Positions 1 through 8,073 of a DNA stretch of 52,285 bases are shown here, piece by piece. This DNA comes from Caldithrix sp. GTDB taxonomy: Bacteria > Spirochaetota > Leptospiria > Turneriellales > Turneriellaceae. The notes beneath the pieces are model-generated. The model searched no databases. It was given only the letters and a program-made list of their open reading frames with translations, and was not told the DNA's origin. The translations under genes were made by a program, and so were the position numbers. Within the stretch, counting starts at the first letter, position 1, and each line of letters starts with the position of its first letter. The DNA lies in assembly GCA_020722745.1 (NCBI GenBank), contig DYKF01000001.1:1-52285 (forward strand). The letters run 5' to 3'.

Positions 1-25
1 GTGAACACGCATTTGACTCAACAGA

Positions 26-51
26 CTCCCAACCCCGGTAGGGGTTGGGAG
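26..51. repeat. 11-bp stem hairpin, first of a hairpin chain
   Basis: A perfect inverted repeat: bases 26-36 pair with 41-51 across a 4-base loop (GGTA). The stem is GC-rich, with runs of four C and four G. It is followed closely by further inverted repeats up to about 200, so it is probably part of a larger structured RNA or palindromic intergenic element. No T-tract follows, so it is not a typical terminator. Confidence 0.6.
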
Positions 52-55
52 CTGG

Positions 56-76
56 CGAACGCTGAACAGGCGTTCG
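56..76. repeat. 7-bp stem hairpin
   Basis: Bases 56-62 (CGAACGC) are complementary to 70-76 (GCGTTCG) with a 7-base loop. It lies five bases after the first hairpin of the leader region. On its own it could be chance. Its position in a row of five inverted repeats makes it more likely to be real. Confidence 0.45.
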
Positions 77-84
77 GTAATCTC

Positions 85-168
85 CAAAACGCTGCGAAAA
101 CTAACGATTTCTTCGCGTTTTGCCGGTGAATTTACCCCGAGCGCAGCCGAGGGGTCCATGGACCGGCA
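85..168. repeat. Two further adjoining inverted repeats in the leader region
   Basis: Bases 85-92 (CAAAACGC) pair with 115-122. Overlapping at its edge, 121-127 (TGCCGGT) pairs with 162-168 (ACCGGCA) and encloses a smaller ACCCC/GGGGT stem around a GAGCGCAGCCGA loop. The two stems share bases 121-122, so they may be alternative folds. No open reading frame is credible here. A structured non-coding RNA or a dispersed palindromic repeat are the two readings I consider most likely. Confidence 0.4.
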
Positions 169-210
169 GTAAGCTCTGAACCTTTTTCAGAGCTTACTTA
201 ATAATTTTTT
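168..210 (+). terminator. 13-bp hairpin followed by T-tract, probable intrinsic terminator
   Basis: Bases 168-180 are perfectly complementary to 186-198 across the loop CCTTT. After five or six bases a run of T (205-210) follows. This would end a plus-strand transcript that begins left of the window, and it separates that transcript from the phosphorylase gene at 246. The T-run does not directly abut the stem, so efficiency is uncertain. Confidence 0.45.
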
Positions 211-245
211 ACTTTACCCCTATCGTATAAATCGTACCTGAGTAC

Positions 246-2792
246 ATGCAGCAAAGAAACCGCAAATCCTTTCAGGTACGACCAACTATTCCAGAAAAAC
301 TCAAACCACTCGTAGATATATCTAAAAATTTCTGGTGGGTATGGAATTTTGATGCCATAGAGCTTTTTCAGAGTATTGACATTGATATATGGAGCCGCGT
401 CTCCAGCAATCCCATCCGCATGCTGGCAGAACTGGAGCCAGAAAAACTTGAAGAGCTTGCGAATGACGATGCTTTTCTCATGAAAATGCAAGCCGTCTAT
501 ATTGACATGCAGGATTATCTCACGAGAAAGGTCTGGTTTCAGAAAAAATATCCCGAAGCAAAAGATCATCTCATTGCGTATTTCAGTGCTGAATTTGGAA
601 TTCATGAGTCTCTCCCCAATTATTCTGGTGGTCTTGGTATTCTTGCCGGCGATCACATGAAATCGGCCAGCGATACCGGTCTGCCTCTCGTGGGGGTTGG
701 TCTCTATTATCATAAAGGCTATTTTCAGCAGTATCTCAATGAGGACGGGTGGCAGCAGGAAGATTATCCGGCACTCGACCAGTATTCTCTTGCCGTACAT
801 TCTGTTAAAGATGCCAAAGGCGAAGAAATTAAGGTAGACGTAGATTTTCCGGGAAGAAAAGTTTACGCGCGAGTCATGCAGGTCGATGTAGGCCGCGTTC
901 GCATTTTCCTGCTCGACAGCGATATTCCAGAAAACTCCCAGGCAGACAGAGAAATCACCGATATCTTATATGGTGGCGATACAGAGCACAGAATCCAGCA
1001 GGAGCTCCTTTTGGGTGTTGGTGGAATCCGCGCACTCAAAAAGATGGGCCTGTTTCCTACCGTTGTACACATGAACGAAGGTCACTCCGCTTTTTCTGCT
1101 CTTGAACGCATCCGCAGCTTTATCATGGAAGACGACCTTCTGTACGAAGAAGCACGCGAACTCGTTAAGGCGAGTACCGTATTTACTACGCATACTCCCG
1201 TTCCGGCTGGAAACGAAGTTTTTCCGGATACTCTGGTATCCCGCTATCTGGAACCATATATTCAGGCATTTAAAGTTCCACTGGATGATTTTCTGGATCT
1301 GGGGCGTATACACCAGCACGAGGCGAGCGAATATTTTGGTATGACCGTATTTTCTCTACGCATGGCCGTGTTTTCCAACGGAGTTTCCCGACTGCATGGA
1401 AAAGTTGCCCGCGAAATGTGGCATGAGGTTTGGGAAGTACTTGAACCCCGCGAAGTACCCATTGACCATGTGACCAACGGAATACATCTTCCTTCCTGGG
1501 TTTCTGACGAAATGGAACGTCTATATCGTCGCTATGTTGGACCAGACTGGATGCAAAAAGGCGATCAGCTGGATTACTGGGAAAAAATTGAACGCATTCC
1601 TGATTCAGAACTTTGGAAAGCCAGAGACCGTTTGCGGGAAAGACTGGTTGGATATGTTCGTCGAACAGTGCGAGCTCACATGATAAAAATGAGTGCTTCT
1701 CCTCAAAAAATTCGTGAGGCAGATAATGTGCTCGATACCGAAGCTCTGACGATTGGGTTCTCTCGCCGTTTTGCAACCTACAAGAGGGCGCAGCTTTTAT
1801 TCCGTGACAGAGATCGCCTCAAAAAACTCCTTACCAATAAAACGCGACCTATCCAGTTTGTCTTTGCTGGCAAGGCGCATCCACGCGACATGGAAGGGAA
1901 AAAACTCATCAAAGAAATTGTTCACTTTGCCAAAGATGAGGAAATTAAAAATAAAATTGTCTTTTTGGAAAACTACGATATTCGCATGGCGCGCTATCTC
2001 GTCCAGGGGGTGGACGTGTGGCTCAACAATCCACGTCGTCCCCATGAGGCTTCTGGAACGAGTGGAATGAAAGTTTCCCCAAACGGTGGTCTCAATCTTT
2101 CTGTTCTCGATGGCTGGTGGGCGGAGGCATTTGTGCCAGGACTTGGCTGGTCCATTGGGGGTGGTGAAGAATATGCGGATCTCGATTATCAGGACTACGT
2201 GGAAAGTCTGGCGCTGTACAGTATTCTGGAAGACGACGTGCTGCCCACATTCTATAACAGGGGAGCCGATGGAATTCCCCGCCACTGGACGGCCATGATC
2301 AAAAAGGCCATGCATAACCTGGTGCCTGTTTACCATACAGACCGCATGGTGAAAGAGTACACAGAGAAATTTTACTTTAACTCTGGTGAAACGTATTTAT
2401 CGCTCGTGAAAGACCGTTTCAAAGGTCTCCACGAATTTGTCACCTGGAGAAGGAAGGTTGAACAGAAGTGGAAGGGTGTCAAAGTTCTTGAATTCTCACA
2501 CACGCAGGAAAAAGAACATTTTCTGAATGTTACGGCCAGAATTTCTTTGAATGAGCTCACAGAGAACGATGTATCGGTTTGTTTGGTGTTCTCGCGGGAT
2601 GGTCTTCTCGGTGAATTTGAAACCGAGCGCGTTATCCCCATGGAGTTCGATCGCGAAGAAAATGGTGTGTTTGTATACGCTGCTACTGCGAATGTGAAAA
2701 AAGCTGGTGGCTATAATTACACGCTTCGCGTTAATCCAAAGCATTCTGCCATGCTGAGACCGTTGGAACCCGGCTTTATCCGCTGGGCTTAA
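246..2792 (+). CDS. glgP: Alpha-glucan (glycogen/maltodextrin) phosphorylase
   Basis: 848 residues. A PLP-dependent enzyme that releases glucose-1-phosphate from alpha-1,4-glucans by phosphorolysis, in cytosolic storage-polymer breakdown. The N-terminus (residues about 10-40, with NFWWVWNFDA) is typical of the bacterial/archaeal alpha-glucan phosphorylase subfamily (about 850 aa) and unlike E. coli GlgP. The PLP-binding segment EASGTSGMK places the Schiff-base lysine at K609. The start is the only possibility in this frame, because a stop codon lies 18 bases upstream. There is no good Shine-Dalgarno. A TATAAA at 226-231 without a clear -35 could start an mRNA with a very short leader. The radical-SAM-like gene follows after 16 bases and is probably cotranscribed. 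Confidence 0.93.
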   Translation: MQQRNRKSFQVRPTIPEKLKPLVDISKNFWWVWNFDAIELFQSIDIDIWSRVSSNPIRMLAELEPEKLEELANDDAFLMKMQAVYIDMQDYLTRKVWFQKKYPEAKDHLIAYFSAEFGIHESLPNYSGGLGILAGDHMKSASDTGLPLVGVGLYYHKGYFQQYLNEDGWQQEDYPALDQYSLAVHSVKDAKGEEIKVDVDFPGRKVYARVMQVDVGRVRIFLLDSDIPENSQADREITDILYGGDTEHRIQQELLLGVGGIRALKKMGLFPTVVHMNEGHSAFSALERIRSFIMEDDLLYEEARELVKASTVFTTHTPVPAGNEVFPDTLVSRYLEPYIQAFKVPLDDFLDLGRIHQHEASEYFGMTVFSLRMAVFSNGVSRLHGKVAREMWHEVWEVLEPREVPIDHVTNGIHLPSWVSDEMERLYRRYVGPDWMQKGDQLDYWEKIERIPDSELWKARDRLRERLVGYVRRTVRAHMIKMSASPQKIREADNVLDTEALTIGFSRRFATYKRAQLLFRDRDRLKKLLTNKTRPIQFVFAGKAHPRDMEGKKLIKEIVHFAKDEEIKNKIVFLENYDIRMARYLVQGVDVWLNNPRRPHEASGTSGMKVSPNGGLNLSVLDGWWAEAFVPGLGWSIGGGEEYADLDYQDYVESLALYSILEDDVLPTFYNRGADGIPRHWTAMIKKAMHNLVPVYHTDRMVKEYTEKFYFNSGETYLSLVKDRFKGLHEFVTWRRKVEQKWKGVKVLEFSHTQEKEHFLNVTARISLNELTENDVSVCLVFSRDGLLGEFETERVIPMEFDREENGVFVYAATANVKKAGGYNYTLRVNPKHSAMLRPLEPGFIRWA

Positions 2793-2808
2793 CAAGGGAC
2801 TAACTCTG

Positions 2809-4098
2809 TTGTTTGCCAGCGCTTCCACATTGCGTAAACTCTGGGAAGATTCATTTTCGGATCTTCCCTTTGAGGTCGTGTATAAACAGGACATTCTTCG
2901 TCAGGGGATTGCTTTTGCCGAAGAGGCTTTTCGTGGTCAAAACTATAAAACCAAAGACTATTTTATTTTCACTTTTGATCGCGTTCCTCTTTCCGATATG
3001 GCTCTCGGCGAAAACTGGAAAGCTCCGGAAGAAATACGTATATCGGGAGGGCCGCATGGTTTGCTGCCCACCGTTATTTCTGTTCGCATAAATCCGGAAT
3101 CTCCATACAAGGTAGGTGTCAATACTGACCACATTCTGTCGTTGTTCTATTCAGGGGAAGAAATTGCCAGCGTAGAATTTCCACCCATTCCGGAGTATTA
3201 CAAACAGAATTATCCCAATCTGGACAAGCCAATAGGCGAAGTAGCTCCCGTAATAGAGTGGGGGTACCTGATTTACTTAACTGTTTTTCGAAACTGCCAG
3301 TATTTTGGGAAAGAAGAAGAATGCCAGTATTGTGATATCAACCATAACTGGCGCCAGCAGAAAAAAACCGGTCGTCCGTACACGGGTGTAAAATCAATCG
3401 AGCAAATTCTGGAGGCTCTCTCTGGAATCGATCAGTATGATTCAACGGCAAAGGCGTATACCATCACGGGTGGTTCTGTTGTCACAGAATTAAAGGGAAA
3501 AAATGAAGCCGATTTTTATCTGGAATATGCCGCTGCCATCAATGCCAAATTTCCCGGTCGATGGATTTCCAAAATTGTAACGCAGGCATGGGAAATGGAA
3601 GATCTGCTTCGCGCAAAAGATGCAGGCGTTCAGATCTACCACCCCAATTACGAAGTCTGGTCGCCAGAGCTGTTTCCCAAAATATGTCCCGGAAAAGAGC
3701 GTTTTATTGGACGCGATACATGGATACGCAGAGTGATTGATTCTGCAAAAGTTTTTGGTCCCGAAAACGTAATCCCCAATTTTGTAGCCGGAGTGGAAAT
3801 GGCTCAGCCGGTTGGTTATCGAGAGGTTGACGAGGCTGTTGCCTCTTCGCTTGAAGGTGTTGATTATTTTATGAGCCACGGAATTTCTCCGCGATTTACA
3901 ACGTGGTTGCCGGAACCTTTTACGCCATTGGGCCAGAGTGAGCCGGCCCCGCTGGAGTATTATTTAAAGCTGTTGCGCGGTTACAGAGATATTCACGCTT
4001 CTTATCGCTTGCCAGTCCCTCCGGGGTATGGCGAACCCGGGCCAGGAAAGGCTGTGTTTTCTGTCTCCGCTTTTATGGATGTGTTGCCGGCGGGTTAG
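2809..4098 (+). CDS. Radical-SAM-like protein of unknown function
   Basis: 429 residues. The TTG start is supported by AAGGGA nine bases upstream. Cysteines C163, C172 and C175 form a CX8CX2C cluster in place of the canonical CX3CX2C of radical SAM enzymes. It is followed by an aromatic/basic stretch and by TITGGS at 219-223, like the SAM-binding GGE region. The barrel-like remainder (ISKIVTQ, IYHPNYEVW, NVIPNFVAGVEMA) fits the radical SAM fold, so 4Fe-4S and SAM binding are inferred. The substrate is unknown. It sits directly after the glucan phosphorylase, which may only reflect shared transcription. The C-terminus (GYGEPGPGKAVF) has no motif I recognise. Confidence 0.75.
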   Translation: MFASASTLRKLWEDSFSDLPFEVVYKQDILRQGIAFAEEAFRGQNYKTKDYFIFTFDRVPLSDMALGENWKAPEEIRISGGPHGLLPTVISVRINPESPYKVGVNTDHILSLFYSGEEIASVEFPPIPEYYKQNYPNLDKPIGEVAPVIEWGYLIYLTVFRNCQYFGKEEECQYCDINHNWRQQKKTGRPYTGVKSIEQILEALSGIDQYDSTAKAYTITGGSVVTELKGKNEADFYLEYAAAINAKFPGRWISKIVTQAWEMEDLLRAKDAGVQIYHPNYEVWSPELFPKICPGKERFIGRDTWIRRVIDSAKVFGPENVIPNFVAGVEMAQPVGYREVDEAVASSLEGVDYFMSHGISPRFTTWLPEPFTPLGQSEPAPLEYYLKLLRGYRDIHASYRLPVPPGYGEPGPGKAVFSVSAFMDVLPAG

Positions 4099-4542
4099 TG
4101 GGTTCGCTCACCACAAAGGGCAGCAGGAGTTCAGATTCCATACAACTAGGTGGGTCGCAAAAGGAAGAAAACCAGACAAACTAATCGGTGATTTTACCCG
4201 CTGAATCGATTGGACTTCCATTTTTTCGTTTTGAACCCTATGCTGCGCACAAGCAAGTATTTTCCCCAATCTTAAAATCGGCATCACTGAGTAAACCACT
4301 CCAGACAAAACCTTTCCCTTTGGGGGTTAATACTTTCAGTATTTCGTATTTTTTTGCAATGTAAAAAGCTCATCGGCTTTCTGGAGAATAGTCAGTTGTT
4401 CGCCGTCTCAGTGATTTTGAGAAAACACGGATCTTACAAGCAGCAGTCCCAGGAAAAGTTTGTTTCGCATGCGTCTTTGTGAAGAATCTCAGCAATTGCG
4501 TAAAGAGAATTCTGCACGGCATTGAACTGTGCAGAAAAAACT
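4099..4542. other. Intergenic stretch with no recognisable gene
   Basis: 444 bases between the convergent radical-SAM-like gene and the tRNA genes. A 66-codon minus-strand frame (4108-4308) and a short plus-strand frame about 4220-4365 are open, but neither has a ribosome-binding site or a sequence I recognise. The only structure of note is the hairpin near 4510-4536. It could be decayed coding sequence, but I see no positive evidence for that. Confidence 0.5.
4510..4536 (-). terminator. Hairpin downstream of the tRNA-Met genes
   Basis: Bases 4510-4517 (TTCTGCAC) pair perfectly with 4529-4536 over an 11-base loop, just beyond the 3' end of the elongator tRNA gene in the minus direction. What follows on the minus strand is T-rich but interrupted (TTCTCTTT), so it is at best a modest intrinsic terminator for the tRNA transcript. 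Confidence 0.35.
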
Positions 4543-4616
4543 TAGCGACGCAGGGATTCGAACCCCGGACAAACGGATTATGATTCCGTTGCTCTAACCG
4601 GCTGAGCTACGTCGCC
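4543..4616 (-). tRNA. Elongator tRNA-Met (CAT)
   Basis: A full cloverleaf on the minus strand: 7-bp acceptor stem starting GGCGACG, D-arm GCTC/GAGC, anticodon stem ACGGA/TCCGT around loop ATCATAA (anticodon CAT), and T-arm CGGGG/CCCTG with loop TTCGAAT. The start GGCGACGTAGCTCAG closely matches known elongator tRNA-Met. The first pair is G1-U72 and the discriminator is A73. The 3' CCA is not encoded. A CAT anticodon could also belong to a lysidine-modified tRNA-Ile, but the acceptor and D-arm sequence favour Met. Confidence 0.9.
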
Positions 4617-4621
4617 GTATT

Positions 4622-4694
<73 letters not shown>

Positions 4695-4733
4695 ATGTCT
4701 AAGCCACTCTGTTAATTGTCATCATGCCGTCAA

Positions 4734-5672
4734 TCACTTTTTCCTATTCAGAATGTAATCAATCTGCATTGCATTATCCTGTATCCCTTCTGGCTTTCTT
4801 CTCTGTAAAGGAGTACCATACAAACTGTCTTCCCGAAGGTCCGTATTTCCCTCTAACAACTGCAGAGATATTGGTGTTGGCTGCATCTCTTCCGCGCCTT
4901 TGGGAAGAGGAATACCTTTGTTGTATGGACAGACCTGCTGGCAAATATCGCAGCCAAACATATAATTATGCTTTTTTCCCTGGAAGACTGGTGTTCCCTT
5001 TCTTTCAATGGTCTGGTACGAAATACATTTTTCCGAATCTATGAGGCCACCGGGCAGTATGGCAGAGGATGGACAGGACCTGAGACAGGCAGTACAGGTT
5101 CCACACTCCTTAAAATCAGGATGTGTCAATTCCGGTAGTGGATTGTTAAAATCATTTGGAAGCTCCGAAGGAAAGAGAAGAAACGCAAGAAAAAAATAAC
5201 TGCCATGCTCTTTATGGATGAGCATTCCATTGCGACCAATAAAGCCCAGTCCGGCCACCCTTGCATAATAACGTTCGGGAAAAGGTGCCGAGTCCGTGAT
5301 TCCACGCGCATTGTATCCCTCTGCTATCTGTTTCATTTTTTTTCTCAGGAAAGTATGGTAATCGCGGCCTAAGGCATAGCGCGCAATCCTGTATTGTTTA
5401 GCAGAGCGCAGAGCGATTTCACCCGCCTGCGTGCGGTAGGGAAACAACAGCGCCATTCCCGTTTGGGCTCCCGGTAGAATGGACTCGGGGTGCATTCTCG
5501 CAGGGTTTTCAAGATAACTCATTCCTGCGTGCAGTTTTTGAGAAAGATATTCCGCAAAGAAATCTTGAAACAGGGCAGACGGTTGCGACAATCTAAAAAA
5601 GGCAGATTCTGCAAACCCTTGCGCTTTAGCCCTCTCGGCAAGAAGCTGCAAATCTGCCCGGGTCAACGTCAT
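4734..5672 (-). CDS. queG: Epoxyqueuosine reductase QueG
   Basis: 312 residues. Cobalamin-dependent iron-sulfur enzyme for the last step of queuosine synthesis, reducing epoxyqueuosine to queuosine at position 34 of tRNAs with GUN anticodons. The catalytic aspartate region ITDSAPFPER (D127) is present. Two 4Fe-4S cluster sets are visible: C190, C193, C196, C200 in a CXXCXXCXXXCP ferredoxin motif, and C216 with FGCDICQQVCP (C241, C244, C248). The C-terminal HEAT-like extension of longer QueGs is reduced to a short tail. The start codon overlaps the mtnP stop in ATGA, so the two are translationally coupled. The two tRNA-Met genes lie 39 bases downstream on the same strand. Confidence 0.95.
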   Translation of the reverse strand: MTLTRADLQLLAERAKAQGFAESAFFRLSQPSALFQDFFAEYLSQKLHAGMSYLENPARMHPESILPGAQTGMALLFPYRTQAGEIALRSAKQYRIARYALGRDYHTFLRKKMKQIAEGYNARGITDSAPFPERYYARVAGLGFIGRNGMLIHKEHGSYFFLAFLLFPSELPNDFNNPLPELTHPDFKECGTCTACLRSCPSSAILPGGLIDSEKCISYQTIERKGTPVFQGKKHNYMFGCDICQQVCPYNKGIPLPKGAEEMQPTPISLQLLEGNTDLREDSLYGTPLQRRKPEGIQDNAMQIDYILNRKK

Positions 5673-6550
5673 GCAAAGTAGTGTGGCAGAACCTGTTTCA
5701 TTTTTTCTCTGTCTTCCGGTTTTTGTTTTTCAGGATTTGTCATAATCCCAAAAGACAAGGCTTTCTTTGCTGGTCCAGGAAGAGGATGTTTTTGCGCAAG
5801 CAGGGGAAGGGCATTGCGCAAAATTTCCTGCGCTTTTCCTGAGTTCGTCTTGACGACTGCCATAACCGAATCTACTTCAACAGCTTCTTCCTCTTCCCTC
5901 CAGGCGTCGTAATCGGTAGACATGCATACCATCTGGTAACACATTTCCAGTTCGCGAGCGAGCCTAGCTTCTGGCAATACACTCATATTGATAATGCCGG
6001 CTCCCCAGGATTTATAAAGCTTTGATTCTGCTCGGGTAGAAAAAGAGGGTCCTTCCATGCAGATCAGGGTTTCTTCCCGATGCAGAGTGACACCGGAAAC
6101 TCGAGCAGATTCTGCGAGAATATCGGCAAGTCCTTTGCTAAACGGATCTGCCAGGGAAACGTGCGCAACAATGCTGCCGTCAAAATAGGTGTCCTGCCTG
6201 TGGCGCGTGCGGTCAATAATCTGAGTGGGAAGAACAAAATGGCCAGGAGCAATTTCCTCTTTGAGAGAACCAACAGCAGAAAAAGCAATGATCTCTTCTA
6301 CCCCCAGCATTTTCAACGCTGCAAGGTTCGCCTTTTGCGGTATATTACTTGGAGTAATGAAATGTCCCTTTCCATGCCGGGGCAGGAAGGCAATGCGCAA
6401 TGTTTTCTCGCCATTCGTGTATGCCGCGATTGTAATTTCATCGGAAGGCTTTCCCCAGGGGGTATCCGGATATATCTTTTCGATAATTTCCAATCCTTCG
6501 AGTGCATAAACTCCCGTACCACCGATAACGCCTATTTCCGCTTTTTTCAT
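5669..6550 (-). CDS. mtnP: S-methyl-5'-thioadenosine phosphorylase
   Basis: 293 residues. Phosphorolysis of methylthioadenosine to adenine and methylthioribose-1-phosphate, in polyamine/methionine salvage. The purine nucleoside phosphorylase family II fold is recognisable from GVIGGTGVY at the N-terminus (phosphate loop), LPRHGKGH, MEGPSFSTRAES and INMSVLPEARLARE. STDYDAW near residue 218 is the MTA-type substrate-binding segment, rather than the variant of guanosine-preferring paralogues. The start overlaps the pepA stop by one base (TAATG), and the end overlaps the queG start by four. A related 6-oxopurine phosphorylase activity cannot be excluded from sequence alone. Confidence 0.9.
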   Translation of the reverse strand: MKKAEIGVIGGTGVYALEGLEIIEKIYPDTPWGKPSDEITIAAYTNGEKTLRIAFLPRHGKGHFITPSNIPQKANLAALKMLGVEEIIAFSAVGSLKEEIAPGHFVLPTQIIDRTRHRQDTYFDGSIVAHVSLADPFSKGLADILAESARVSGVTLHREETLICMEGPSFSTRAESKLYKSWGAGIINMSVLPEARLARELEMCYQMVCMSTDYDAWREEEEAVEVDSVMAVVKTNSGKAQEILRNALPLLAQKHPLPGPAKKALSFGIMTNPEKQKPEDREKMKQVLPHYFA

Positions 6551-8058
6551 TATTTTTCTCCTGCCATTAATTCAGCAATTCTGGTGAGGAGGCGGACTCC
6601 ATATCCGCTGGCATTTGCCTGATACACTCCAATATTTTTATCGATCATTCCAGTGCCGGCTATATCAATGTGTGCCCATTTTTCTGGATGATCGAGAAAT
6701 GCAGATAAAAAGGCAGCTGCGCTCGAAGCCCCGCCGTATCTACCACCAATATTGTTAAAATCTGCAATTTCTGATTTTAGCATTTCCCGGTATATTCTAT
6801 CTACGGGGAGCCGCCAGACCGGTTCCAGAGAATCTTTTGCCGCTTTTTCAATCGTTTTAGCGGTTTCATCAGATGGCGTAAACAGACCCGCGTAATGATA
6901 TGCCAGTGCGATCACGCAGGCACCCGTCAAAGTCGCCATGTCTACAATGAGATCAGGATTGTATTCTTTCTCGAGATAGGTGAGCAGGTCGGCAAGAACC
7001 AGGCGCCCCTCTGCATCCGTATTCTGTACTTCCACCGTATGGCCTTTCAGGGAACGGTATACATCTCCCGGGTTTTGGGCTGAACCGTCTGGTTTGTTTT
7101 CTACCAGACCAATGGCTGCAATAATTCTCGTATTGACTCCCATAGCTGCAGCAGCTCCAATGGCATGTAAAACGGCAGCAGCGCCCGACATATCATATTT
7201 CATGTCATGCATTTTTTCGGATGGTTTGATGGAAATTCCACCCGTGTCAAATGTTACGCCCTTTCCGGCCATTGCAAGGGTTTTCTGTGCTCCCTTCGGA
7301 GAATATTCGAGAATTGCCATGGCTGGTTCGCGACGACTTCCCCGGTTGACAGCGAGAATTCCACCCGCACCCATAGCTTCCAGCTCTGCTTTTCCAAAGA
7401 TGGTGATTTTTAATTGGTTAATTTGAGCAATTTCTTTTGCTCTCTCAATAATTGTATCGGAGTATACGACATTGGATGGCAAGACCTGCAGCGAGCGCAT
7501 GCCATTGGTATAGCGAGCCTGGATTTTGTATTTTGTAAGTGCTTCACCGAAGCGGGTTTCATAGGTTTTAGGGACGACAACACCTATTTTTTTCAGGATT
7601 ATTTTCTGCGAAGAAGGTTTGCTCTTCATTCTGTCTACCGGAGTGCTGGCTCCTGCAGCAGCCATGGCAATCATATTGGCAGTTTTCTCGGGAGAAAAAC
7701 GGGAATAAAAAGCGGACGGCAGTTGAAGATTCGCAGCCGCTAATCGGGAAGCAGCGTCGCTCAATGCCGAAAACAATATTTCCCCTGCTTTTGTTTCATC
7801 GAGTTCCGCCAGTTTGCCTAATCCGTAATGCCAGCGGCGGGGGGTCTGAACAGATTCCCCTGGCTCGCCTTTGAACCAGGGATAATTATCTAACAGGGAG
7901 CTTCCTTCCTGGGAAGCTGTAAATACAATCGTAACTTCGTCTTTGCCAATAGAGTCGGGTACAATCTCTATGGCAAGTTCTGCAAAATACAGATAATCAT
8001 TCGCGGGCGTTTTTTCTTTCATAACTGTTCCAGCCTGAAATGGAAAGACAGGACGCAA
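6550..8058 (-). CDS. pepA: Leucyl aminopeptidase (M17 family)
   Basis: 502 residues from a TTG codon with AGGA eight bases upstream. An ATG 12 codons further in (8022) is an alternative start with a weaker ribosome-binding site. A cytosolic two-metal exopeptidase removing N-terminal residues from peptides. The catalytic C-terminal domain carries the metal-binding and catalytic segments GKGVTFDTGGISIKP, MKYDMSGAAAV and NTDAEGRLVLAD, all intact compared with E. coli PepA. The N-terminal domain (about 1-170) is diverged, as is usual in this family. It lies 15 bases after trpA and is coupled to mtnP by TAATG. Confidence 0.93.
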   Translation of the reverse strand: MRPVFPFQAGTVMKEKTPANDYLYFAELAIEIVPDSIGKDEVTIVFTASQEGSSLLDNYPWFKGEPGESVQTPRRWHYGLGKLAELDETKAGEILFSALSDAASRLAAANLQLPSAFYSRFSPEKTANMIAMAAAGASTPVDRMKSKPSSQKIILKKIGVVVPKTYETRFGEALTKYKIQARYTNGMRSLQVLPSNVVYSDTIIERAKEIAQINQLKITIFGKAELEAMGAGGILAVNRGSRREPAMAILEYSPKGAQKTLAMAGKGVTFDTGGISIKPSEKMHDMKYDMSGAAAVLHAIGAAAAMGVNTRIIAAIGLVENKPDGSAQNPGDVYRSLKGHTVEVQNTDAEGRLVLADLLTYLEKEYNPDLIVDMATLTGACVIALAYHYAGLFTPSDETAKTIEKAAKDSLEPVWRLPVDRIYREMLKSEIADFNNIGGRYGGASSAAAFLSAFLDHPEKWAHIDIAGTGMIDKNIGVYQANASGYGVRLLTRIAELMAGEK

Positions 8059-8073
8059 AATATTTTTCCTGTG

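Noticed and set aside
4108-4308. 66-codon open frame on the minus strand in the large intergenic gap
   Set aside because: No ribosome-binding site, unusual residue composition and no similarity to anything I recognise. Short open frames of this length are expected by chance.
4283-4415. Inverted repeat ATCACTGAG (4283-4291) and CTCAGTGAT (4407-4415)
   Set aside because: Nine bases matching over a 450-base region is close to chance expectation, and the 115-base separation fits no known element.
4543-4616. tRNA-Ile (lysidine, CAT anticodon) in place of elongator tRNA-Met
   Set aside because: The acceptor and D-arm start GGCGACGTAGCTCAG agrees with elongator tRNA-Met and not with typical tRNA-Ile2.
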